Shown: piece by piece, positions 1-5,351 of the stretch
How positions within the stretch are numbered: position 1 is the stretch's first letter
Layout of the letters: every line of letters starts with the position of its first letter
Source of the DNA: a bacterium
GTDB lineage: Bacteria > UBA9089
Assembly: GCA_003485015.1 (NCBI GenBank)
Contig: DNCN01000158.1
Location: 1 to 11,199, forward strand
Direction: 5' to 3'
Length of the DNA: 11,199 nt
Made by a program: the position numbers and the translations under genes
Notes under the pieces: generated by a model
Database searches by the model: none
Seen by the model: the letters and a program-made list of their open reading frames with translations, nothing else
What the model was told of the DNA's origin: nothing

Positions 1-278
1 ATTACCTCTTCTGAAAGACTTGGAATGAGCATAAACTCATCTGAGAAACGGTATCCATCGATGTAGAAGTTTAGACTTACCCTCTCTCTTGCCGTTACTT
101 TCTCTTCTTCTTTTGCTGTCCCAAACTCCATAGGTTCAGGAAGTGGAATGACTATCTCAAGTCGATGAGCCAACTCTGGCTTGATACAAGAATATGTGGC
201 GCCTGAATCGAATAAAACTATAACCTCTTTCTCTCCTTTTGAACCCATTAAGCGAATAGATTTTTCAATAACAGCCAT
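1..278 (-). CDS. Retropepsin-like (clan AA) aspartic protease, 3' end cut by window edge
   Basis: 92 codons are visible from ATG at 278 and the frame runs off the left edge. The family signature is the LFDSGATYSCI stretch at residues 22-32, with the catalytic Asp24 in D-S-G-A, preceded by a short beta-rich segment (EKEVIVLF). Retropepsin-like enzymes form one active site from two such subunits, so one D-S/T-G motif per chain is expected. The C-terminal half, with the hydrophobic ILG-type motif, would lie outside the window. The start is supported by AAGGAGAA about seven bases upstream. It lies downstream of the hicB-hicA pair on the same strand after a 190-base AT-rich gap. Substrate and role are unknown. 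Family call is firm, function is not. Confidence 0.8.
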   Translation of the reverse strand, partial: MAVIEKSIRLMGSKGEKEVIVLFDSGATYSCIKPELAHRLEIVIPLPEPMEFGTAKEEEKVTARERVSLNFYIDGYRFSDEFMLIPSLSEEV

Positions 279-470
279 CTCTCTTTTCTCCTTTTAGACA
301 CTTTTATCACACCATATTAATTTAGAATCCCATATATACTTCACATCTTAACCTTTGGACTTCCCTTAGTTCATATTTCTTTAGCTTTTACCTCAAACTA
401 TTTTATTCATCTTTTTTATCTTTTCAATTTTACAATGGTCAAAGGTAAGAAGTTACTGAATCCAATTTGG
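279..470. other. AT-rich gap between hicA and the aspartic protease gene
   Basis: I see no convincing ORF, RNA gene or strong terminator here. The ribosome binding site of the downstream protease gene lies at the left end of the gap. No clear -35/-10 pair could be assigned on the minus strand. Confidence 0.4.
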
Positions 471-695
471 CTACAACAGTTCTTTAAATTCATCCAAACC
501 TAAACCTGCTTGTTGGATTATTGCTCTTAACGTCCCTTTAGCAATTTCTTTATGGTTTGGTACGGTTAATCTGCGATAAGGTGGGTGTATATTCCTTAAA
601 ATAATATGGCTTCCTGTCTGGTGATCTTCATAATATCCCAATTTTTCTAGTATTTTGCAAAGATCGTCCCCTGACAACACTGGTAATTTATTCAA
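471..695 (-). CDS. hicA: HicA family toxin (YcfA/HicA mRNA interferase)
   Basis: A 74-aa protein, the usual HicA length, with the small double-stranded-RNA-binding-like fold of the family. An N-terminal helix (LSGDDLCKILEKLGYY, residues 7-22) is followed by QTGSHIILR, in which His30 of G-S-H is the expected catalytic histidine. The rest is the conserved L-T-V-P-N-H strand (43-48) and the K-G-T-L-R-x-I-I-Q-Q-A-G helix (53-64). HicA proteins are ribosome-dependent or free mRNA interferases held inactive by HicB. The start is a TTG at 695-693 whose first bases overlap the hicB stop (TTGA); GAGGTTGTGA just upstream supplies the ribosome binding site. All landmark residues are intact, so it is probably functional. 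Confidence 0.9.
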   Translation of the reverse strand: MNKLPVLSGDDLCKILEKLGYYEDHQTGSHIILRNIHPPYRRLTVPNHKEIAKGTLRAIIQQAGLGLDEFKELL

Positions 696-904
696 ATCAC
701 AACCTCAACAATCTCTTCTTCTATTGGAGGGGGAATAGGTTCATTATGTTTCTTTAAACTCTCAATATATCCTCTGATTGCATCTTGAATATTCTCAAGT
801 GCTTCTCTGCGAGTCTTGCCTTGAGAAATACATCCTGGCAAAGATGGACATTCTGCAATAAACATTCCATCTTCATCCTGGTCAATTAAAACCCTGTATC
901 TCAT
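692..904 (-). CDS. hicB: HicB family antitoxin
   Basis: A 70-aa HicB with the partial RNase H-like fold: YRVLIDQDEDGMFIAECPSL (3-22), P-G-C-I-S-Q-G (23-29) and a helix T-R-R-E-A-L-E-N-I-Q-D-A-I (31-43). It is expected to bind and neutralise the HicA encoded immediately downstream, with which it overlaps by four bases. Gene order is antitoxin before toxin. There is no obvious C-terminal ribbon-helix-helix or helix-turn-helix. The chain ends in a Pro/Glu-rich tail (PIPPPIEEEIVEVVI), so transcriptional autoregulation by this protein alone is doubtful. GTGAGGA sits about seven bases before the ATG. Confidence 0.88.
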   Translation of the reverse strand: MRYRVLIDQDEDGMFIAECPSLPGCISQGKTRREALENIQDAIRGYIESLKKHNEPIPPPIEEEIVEVVI

Positions 905-907
905 GAT

Positions 908-1030
908 TCATTCCTCACTTTCTAATTTTGTGCCTAACCTATGTTCAGCTAACGAAAATATGGGGTTAATTCTAATTCTTGATGTGGTTTTTTGAACCAA
1001 AAAGCCTTTTGTGATGACCACCTCTCTCAT
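908..1030 (-). CDS. Small ORF between two hicB genes, function unknown
   Basis: A 40-codon frame begins at an ATG that overlaps the stop of the upstream HicB-like gene (ATGA) and ends three bases before the ATG of the next hicB. Its product begins MREVVITKGFLVQKTTSRIR. The stretch GFLVQKTTSR is faintly like the HicA core around the catalytic G-S-H, but the histidine is absent and the rest does not align by eye. It sits where a partner toxin would be expected. It may be a decayed HicA, a genuine small protein, or a chance frame. I do not recognise it. Confidence 0.3.
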   Translation of the reverse strand: MREVVITKGFLVQKTTSRIRINPIFSLAEHRLGTKLESEE

Positions 1031-1203
1031 CCTTTCAATACTTCCATCAAATCCTCTCCTTCTAGATGAAGACTGACAGCCTCCTTTAAATTCTTAATCA
1101 CTTCTTCCACTGTCTCTCCTTGGGTTACCACATCAATCTCAATGCATTGAGCAACCCAATACTTTTCACCCTTTTCGATATAAGTTTTAATTGTATTATG
1201 CAT
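1027..1203 (-). CDS. Short HicB-like antitoxin domain protein, apparently without its own toxin
   Basis: A 58-aa protein with the HicB core: an amphipathic strand (Y-W-V-A-Q-C-I-E-I-D), the V-V-T-Q-G-E-T turn and the helix V-E-E-V-I-K-N-L-K-E-A-V. The frame is open further upstream, to an ATG at 1284. The start at 1203 is chosen because GGAGGTGA lies seven bases before it and because the HicB fold begins there. Compared with the hicB at 692-904 it is shorter and lacks a C-terminal tail. No intact HicA follows directly; the next frame is the unexplained 40-codon ORF, and the nearest HicA is that of the neighbouring pair. It could be an orphan antitoxin able to cross-neutralise that HicA, which is inference. 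Confidence 0.75.
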   Translation of the reverse strand: MHNTIKTYIEKGEKYWVAQCIEIDVVTQGETVEEVIKNLKEAVSLHLEGEDLMEVLKG

Positions 1204-1375
1204 CAACTGTTCACCTCCAAACTTTCCACCACTCTGTTCTACAAGCCACCTCTGTACCCTGCAGAAAATAGGGACAGCAGCCATTTATTTCTATCTCTTT
1301 TCCAGTTTGTACGATGGGGACGGTAATGTAGAAAGCAAATTATACTTCTTCTCATTCCTATTCCTACAGTATACT
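1204..1375. other. Intergenic stretch with transposon-end-like sequence
   Basis: No gene is seen. Two short stretches, AAAATAGGGACAGC around 1264-1277 and GATGGGGACGGTAAT around 1312-1326, share an AT-GGGAC core. From memory they resemble end sequences found beside Y1-type (IS200/REP-associated) transposase genes. No transposase gene is present, so this could only be a remnant. Confidence 0.3.
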
Positions 1376-1501
1376 TTACCCTTGTTTTCCCAGAAAACCT
1401 AAGCCAAGCCTCTTTACCAAATCCTTTGGTAAAAGAACCTGAGTGGCTCCTGTGTCAATGAATACTTCTACTTCAAAAGGGGACAATTTACCCTCTTTCA
1501 T
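1376..1501 (-). pseudogene. Truncated retropepsin-like aspartic protease (N-terminal part only)
   Basis: 41 residues from the ATG at 1501, which has a good GAGGAAG ribosome binding site. The frame carries the family active-site block VFIDTGATQVLLP (residues 13-25, catalytic Asp16 in D-T-G-A) and the following helix KDLVKRLGL, then stops at a TAA. Family members are usually about 90-130 aa, so the flap and the second half are missing. Nothing recognisable continues in the other frames downstream. It is most simply a broken gene, although an expressed fragment cannot be excluded. Confidence 0.65.
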
Positions 1502-1592
1502 TGTCTCTTCCTCGTTTTTTGCTTAGTTTGATATGCCCATGCCCCTCTTGTCCAAAAGGTTTTCTCTTTTACCAGCCTCGAGGTGAAATTGG

Positions 1593-1706
1593 CTAAATCA
1601 ACCGTAGTTTGGTCACCCTCGGGTCAATGATTACTTCATCATGTTCAAAATCAAGCTTCATCCTCCAGGCCTGGAGAGTCTTGGCTCCAATAATTACCTT
1701 TGCCAT
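1593..1706 (-). pseudogene. C-terminal fragment of a retropepsin-like aspartic protease
   Basis: 37 residues from ATG at 1706, preceded by AGAGGAAGT. The sequence VIIGAKTLQAWRMKLDFEHD (residues 4-23) matches the usual end of bacterial clan AA proteases: the hydrophobic I-(I/L)-G motif, a helix and a final K-L-D-x-x-x-x-x-V-I-I-D-P strand. The catalytic D-T-G half is absent. Just upstream, another frame reads FVIVDKEEV, which could be the preceding strand of the same ancestral gene after a frameshift; that is inference. It lies upstream of the N-terminal fragment at 1376-1501, so the two are not one simply interrupted gene in the normal order. Confidence 0.55.
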
Positions 1707-1740
1707 AGGACTTCCTCTTTATCAACGATGACAAAGGATC

Positions 1741-1768
1741 AGGGGTCAAATCTTTATTCTTGACATTT
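1741..1768. repeat. Possible transposase-associated end sequence
   Basis: The block GGGGTCAAATCTTTATTCTT followed by GACATTTA resembles, from memory, a short intergenic sequence often seen next to Y1-type transposases in uncultured bacterial genomes. Only one copy is present and no transposase is encoded here, so assignment is tentative. Confidence 0.3.
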
Positions 1769-1812
1769 AACCTTATCGGATAAAAAAATAATATGACCTG
1801 TTAGGTAATATT

Positions 1813-2058
1813 TCATAAGTCACCCGGGGTAAGCCCGGTATGATTAGCAATGCGTGCCAGCATACAAGGACCAATTTCTTCCCAATCATGAAACGCAAAA
1901 GTAAAATCTGGCCGCCCACGACGGGATAAGATGCAGTGTGATGTGCCGGATTGACGCTTAATTGTCCAGCCAATTCGCAACAAGGCAGCCAGCACCAGAA
2001 GTTGTAATTTTCTTAAAATCTCTTTCGTAGGTTCTTTATCAATACCTGTACCACCACC
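1813..2058 (-). pseudogene. HicA-like toxin, 5' end replaced or lost
   Basis: The frame is open from 2058 to the TGA at 1813. From the GTG at 1995 it encodes 60 residues typical of a HicA subfamily: a helix (LAALLRIGWTIKRQ), then SGTSHCILSR with the expected catalytic His, a strand D-F-T-F-A-F-H-D and the helix I-G-P-C-M-L-A-R-I-A-N-H-T-G-L. The usual start of this subfamily (about ten residues leading into the first helix) is missing. The 21 upstream in-frame codons (including GIDKEPTKEIL) do not look like HicA, and no clear Shine-Dalgarno precedes GTG 1995. No HicB partner adjoins it. It is most likely a truncated or recombined toxin gene. Confidence 0.6.
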
Positions 2059-2073
2059 CTATACTTTTGTCAA
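2045..2073 (-). promoter_or_regulatory. Possible decayed promoter upstream of the HicA remnant
   Basis: On the minus strand a perfect TTGACA (2073-2068) is followed after 17 bases by TACAGG, a poor -10. The spacer contains GTATAGGGTGGTGGTAC, an imperfect inverted repeat that could be an operator remnant. It points into the truncated toxin frame. Confidence 0.35.
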
Positions 2074-2222
2074 GAGAAAATAATTAAGAGGGATAGCAAC
2101 ATTTTGGTTGTCAGAAAGGGCTTTGTGTCTCCTTATCATCTTTGGAAAGAAAAACCCTAATTTTTTCTTGGCAGAGCAAAAAGACTTTGTGGGATATCGT
2201 ATAGAAAAGATTAAATATTTCC

Positions 2223-2250
2223 TTGCATTTACTCCAAAATCGTATATACT
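2223..2250 (+). promoter_or_regulatory. Sigma70-type promoter of the EF-like/Mur ligase block
   Basis: TTGCAT (2223-2228), a 16-base spacer and TATACT (2245-2250). It lies about 40 bases before the ATG at 2291 and is followed by the strong ribosome binding site AAAGGAGGG (2275-2283). Confidence 0.5.
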
Positions 2251-2290
2251 TTAGGTATAAAAATTCAGCACATGAAAGGAGGGAGAAGAG

Positions 2291-2542
2291 ATGGAAGAGA
2301 AGATAGGGGTAGTAGTGCACTATTTTAGCCACCTCGAAGTGGGCGCAATCAATCTGACCGATGGTGATCTGGCTGTAGGTGATACTATTCATATCAAGGG
2401 TCACACGACCGACCTTGAACAGAAGGTTGAGTCGATGCAGATTGAACATGAGAATGTAGAGAGGGCATCGAAGGGACAATCGATAGGGATCAGGGTTAAA
2501 GAACATGTCCGGGAGCATGATATCGTTTACAAGGTAATATAG
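2291..2542 (+). CDS. Translation elongation factor-like protein (stand-alone EF-Tu domain-2-type beta barrel)
   Basis: An 83-aa protein with the layout of a free-standing EF-Tu/EF-G domain 2: a Y-F-S-H-L-E-V-G-A-I-N-L strand pair (11-22), D-G-D-L-A-V-G-D-T-I-H-I-K-G-H-T (24-39), Q-K-V-E-S-M-Q-I-E-H (44-53), then K-G-Q-S-I-G-I-R-V (61-69) and V-R-E-H-D-I-V-Y-K-V-I at the end. There is no GTP-binding domain, so it is not an elongation factor. Small proteins of this kind are annotated as elongation factor-like, and similar barrels occur at the C-terminus of U32 peptidases. The exact role is not known to me. AAAGGAGGG lies eight bases before the ATG. The downstream Mur ligase starts 55 bases later and is probably co-transcribed. 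Confidence 0.85.
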   Translation: MEEKIGVVVHYFSHLEVGAINLTDGDLAVGDTIHIKGHTTDLEQKVESMQIEHENVERASKGQSIGIRVKEHVREHDIVYKVI

Positions 2543-2597
2543 AGAGAAGAGTGAATAAAAAAGTAGTGGTGCTCTGATTTTCTGAGAAGGGGGTGGT

Positions 2598-3959
2598 GTG
2601 CGGTACCACTTTGTTGGTCTTGGTGGGAGTGGGATGAGTAGTCTGGCCCAGATTCTAAGGGCACGGGGGCATGAGGTTTCAGGCTCAGATAGGTCCTATG
2701 ATCGGGGGGTGAACCTTGAACTATTCTGTAAACTTGCCTCATCAGGCATCCCCCTCTTTGCTCAGGATGGGGAGGGTCTCAAAGAGGGGGTAGATCGTGT
2801 AGTTATCTCCAGCGCCATTGAAGAAGATAATCCGGATCTCACTAAGGCCTATGAGAAGGGGATTCCTGTTATCAGAAGGGCTGAACTTCTGGCAGAATTG
2901 ACCAATCAAACCACCTCCATTGCTGTAGCAGGAACAAGTGGTAAAACCACTACCTGTGGGATGATCGGCTATGTCCTCCATCGGTTGGGCTGGGATCCAA
3001 CCATCATCAATGGGGGAATCATTAACAATTTTGCCTCTCCAAATTTTGTGGGCAATGCTCTCAACGGCCACTCAGATCTGGTCGTCTTTGAGGCTGACGA
3101 AAGTGATGGCTCGGTGGCCTTATATCAACCAGAATTTGGGGTTCTGACCAATATCGAACTTGATCATAGGCCTTTAAGAGAGCTTGAAGAACTATTTATT
3201 ACCTTTTTGGAGGGGGTGAAGAAGACCATCATTCTCAATGCTGAATATTCAAGCCGGTCCTTTAGTAAGAATACGATTACCTTTGGTCTAAAGAGGGGGA
3301 ATATCTCTCCATACGAGGTTGAAACAACATTAAAAGGATCCTCTTTCAAGATAGGGGGTATCTCTTATCGGCTTAATCTCATTGGTTTCCACAATCTCTT
3401 AAATGCCCTAGCGGCTATCGCTACCTTGAAAACCTTGGGCTTAAAGGATGAGGAGATATCAAAGGCCTTAGAGTGCTTTAAGGGGATAAGGAGGCGACTT
3501 GAATATCTAGGGGAAGTTAAGGGGATTAGGATCTTTGATGATTATGCCCATAACCCCGATAAGATTAGGGCTAGCATCTCTGTCCTCAGGGATTACTTTG
3601 AAAGGCTCATCATCATCTTTCAGCCCCATGGATACCAGCCGACTAAGTTTCTAAAAGATCGTCTCATCCAAACCTTCAAAGAGAATCTCCGGAACAAAGA
3701 TATCCTTTTTGTTGGAGAGATCTACTACGCGGGTGGAACTACCAAGAAAGATATCTCATCCCAGGATCTGGTTGGTCCTTTACAAGAGGAAGGTCGAAAG
3801 GTTTACTATTCTTCTAATCGGGAAGAGATTATAGCTGAAGTAGTTAAGAGGGTCCAAGGTGGGGATGGAGTCTTGGTTATGGGTGCCCGTGATGAGACCT
3901 TAAGGGAATTTTCCCTGAAGATTATTGAGGCTTTATCTTCGGAAGATACTTCTTATTAA
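2598..3959 (+). CDS. MurC-like Mur ligase (UDP-N-acetylmuramate--amino acid ligase family)
   Basis: A 453-aa, three-domain Mur ligase. The N-terminal UDP-binding Rossmann domain opens with VGLGGSGMSSLAQIL (6-20) and has VVISSAIEEDNPDL (68-81). The central ATPase has the P-loop GTSGKTTT (112-119), E-A-D-E-S-D-G (165-171) and N-I-E-L-D-H (185-190), and FHNLLNALAAIA (264-275). The C-terminal domain has DDYAHNP (314-320) and FQPHGY (341-346). These blocks match MurC best; MurC adds L-alanine to UDP-MurNAc in the cytoplasm. Two points argue for caution: typical MurC has GTHGKTTT rather than GTSGKTTT, and no cell-division/wall genes adjoin. It could be a MurC-like paralogue or an Mpl-type recycling ligase. 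The start is GTG 2598 with GAAGGGGG just upstream; the Rossmann motif begins five codons later, fixing it. Confidence 0.82.
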   Translation: MRYHFVGLGGSGMSSLAQILRARGHEVSGSDRSYDRGVNLELFCKLASSGIPLFAQDGEGLKEGVDRVVISSAIEEDNPDLTKAYEKGIPVIRRAELLAELTNQTTSIAVAGTSGKTTTCGMIGYVLHRLGWDPTIINGGIINNFASPNFVGNALNGHSDLVVFEADESDGSVALYQPEFGVLTNIELDHRPLRELEELFITFLEGVKKTIILNAEYSSRSFSKNTITFGLKRGNISPYEVETTLKGSSFKIGGISYRLNLIGFHNLLNALAAIATLKTLGLKDEEISKALECFKGIRRRLEYLGEVKGIRIFDDYAHNPDKIRASISVLRDYFERLIIIFQPHGYQPTKFLKDRLIQTFKENLRNKDILFVGEIYYAGGTTKKDISSQDLVGPLQEEGRKVYYSSNREEIIAEVVKRVQGGDGVLVMGARDETLREFSLKIIEALSSEDTSY

Positions 3960-3987
3960 TAACTTTTTCCTTTTAATACCGTGTAGC

Positions 3988-4905
3988 CTATTCACTCTCT
4001 TTAAAGAGGTCTAAGAATCTATCGCCATACTCCTTGTAGAGGTCCCATCTATCCAATTCTTCCTTCAATAAGTAAGCCTTCTGTTTGTCTTGCTTAGCCT
4101 CCTCAAAGAGTCGCTCTATCTTCTGGAGGATGTGGTCGGGTGTCTTTGTGTCGTCAAGTTCTGGTGGTTTCATCTGCTCCTCTCTCATTCCAGAAAAGAC
4201 CTCCCACATCTTCTCTTCGACCATCTCCATCTGACCAGCCATCTCCACAATGCCTTGATCGATCTCGAACATATCTACCTTAAATCCAATCATCCTGCTC
4301 AAGATCCCAATGATTGCCTTAGAGGCCTTAGGGTTGGGAAGGTTTATGGCATAAAGGGGCATTGTGGCTAAAAGACAGATAGCCTCTATTTTTCGCTGAG
4401 CGGCATATCCCAAGATCAACCCATTAAGTCCAGAGATATGTCCGCCTTGCATTATCCCAACATCGAATCCCGTGAGCCAATCCTTCAGGTTAGGTTTGTT
4501 CGTTGCGCCAAAGACCAAGGAGGGTTCCCTATGACTTGTGGGTGAGGGGAAAGCGGCACCAGCGTAGATCCTACGGACCTTCAACTCTTCAGCCAAATTC
4601 AACACCTCCTGTATCAAGGTTATTCCCCCTTTTCCTCCAATCTGAATCTCGCTCTCAAAGAAGACGATCTCTGGCTGAGGGGTATAGTAGAAGATACTCT
4701 TGGGAAATTCGGGAAGTTGAGCAACTCCACTACTGATCACGATTGAATCTGGGATGGAATAATCTGACATATCAATCTGGGCAAAAGGGGTGGCCTTAAG
4801 GTGTCGGCGCAGATAATCGACACTCCCCAAGGCGACATTCCCCATCCCTGGCCATCCCACCAAGAGAACCGGCTTTTTAGCCTTGATCTTCTGAAAGAAC
4901 TTCAT
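3988..4905 (-). CDS. PAC2 family protein
   Basis: A 305-aa protein of the PAC2 (proteasome assembly chaperone 2-like) family. LLVGWPGMGNVALGSVDYL (14-32) is the family's opening glycine-rich block, followed by alternating strands and helices of the core, including A-G-A-A-F-P-S-P-T-S-H, I-M-Q-G-G-H-I-S-G-L-N-G and A-T-M-P-L-Y. The last 80 residues are charged and helical (EEAKQDKQKAYLLKEELDRW) and may form a coiled coil. Bacterial members have no established function; the name comes from eukaryotic proteasome assembly factors, and nothing here indicates a proteasome. It starts 21 bases after the queF stop with AAAGGT and GAGG upstream, so it is the third gene of the hisG-queF transcript. It converges on the Mur ligase gene with 28 bases between stops. 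Confidence 0.85.
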   Translation of the reverse strand: MKFFQKIKAKKPVLLVGWPGMGNVALGSVDYLRRHLKATPFAQIDMSDYSIPDSIVISSGVAQLPEFPKSIFYYTPQPEIVFFESEIQIGGKGGITLIQEVLNLAEELKVRRIYAGAAFPSPTSHREPSLVFGATNKPNLKDWLTGFDVGIMQGGHISGLNGLILGYAAQRKIEAICLLATMPLYAINLPNPKASKAIIGILSRMIGFKVDMFEIDQGIVEMAGQMEMVEEKMWEVFSGMREEQMKPPELDDTKTPDHILQKIERLFEEAKQDKQKAYLLKEELDRWDLYKEYGDRFLDLFKESE

Positions 4906-4926
4906 ATCCTCTACCTTTCTTCTCTT

Positions 4927-5301
4927 TTATTTTCGGGGATAATGAGCCTCGATGATGGATCTTATCCCTCCTCGTGGGTTGAATTCACCGATAACCGTAG
5001 CCTGAATGGGTTTGCAGCTAGTTACAAAATCCTCAAGAATCCGGTTAACGATGTTTTCATAGAATATCCCTATGTTTCGATAGGCCCCGATGTACATCTT
5101 GAGGGATTTGAGCTCAATGCAAACCTTATCTGGCGTGTATCTTATTGTGATCGTTCCAAAGTCAGGCTGTTTGGTCTTAGGGCAGACTGAGGTGAATTCC
5201 GGGATGACAATGGTAATCTCATAGTCTTTGAACTGACTTGGGAAGGTTTTAAGAGCTGGAAGTTTCTGGTCCAATCCAGCATGGGCATATTTCTTATTCA
5301 T
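4927..5301 (-). CDS. queF: NADPH-dependent 7-cyano-7-deazaguanine reductase QueF (short, unimodular type)
   Basis: A 124-aa enzyme reducing preQ0 to preQ1, the step before insertion into tRNA in queuosine synthesis. The thioimide-forming Cys40 lies in FTSVCPKTKQPDFGTI (36-51) with the partner Asp47. The NADPH-binding E-L-K-S-L-K motif is at 63-68 and the substrate-binding R-N-x-G-x-F-x-E block at 75-82. The residue before the conserved Glu82 is Tyr81, where Bacillus QueF has His, as I recall also in some other QueF groups. Start: the frame is open to a TTG at 5346, but ATG 5301 has GGAAG upstream and gives the normal family N-terminus. It lies 50 bases after hisG. No other queuosine genes are in view. 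Confidence 0.93.
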   Translation of the reverse strand: MNKKYAHAGLDQKLPALKTFPSQFKDYEITIVIPEFTSVCPKTKQPDFGTITIRYTPDKVCIELKSLKMYIGAYRNIGIFYENIVNRILEDFVTSCKPIQATVIGEFNPRGGIRSIIEAHYPRK

Positions 5302-5351
5302 TATCTTCCCATCTTCTAAGGCTGAATAACAGCTATTTAAGCCCAATTTTG

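Noticed and set aside
1204..1284. N-terminal extension of the HicB-like gene to an ATG at 1284
   Set aside because: The added 27 residues do not resemble HicB and lie partly in the transposon-end-like stretch; the strong GGAGGTGA site belongs to the ATG at 1203.
1773..1973. 66-aa minus-strand frame
   Set aside because: It overlaps the HicA-like frame in another register, and only the latter has recognisable family sequence.
2111..2518. 135-aa minus-strand frame
   Set aside because: It lies mostly antisense to the EF-like gene, which has a promoter, ribosome binding site and family motifs; its sequence matches nothing recognisable.
3934..4008. Candidate terminators between the Mur ligase and PAC2 genes
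   Set aside because: TATCTTCGGAAGATA and CTCTTTAAAGAG are inverted repeats without a usable loop, and both lie inside coding sequence; a T-run at 3964-3973 alone is not enough.
5302..5346. Longer QueF from a TTG at 5346
   Set aside because: No ribosome binding site is seen for the TTG, and the extra 15 residues are not family-like; ATG 5301 fits better.
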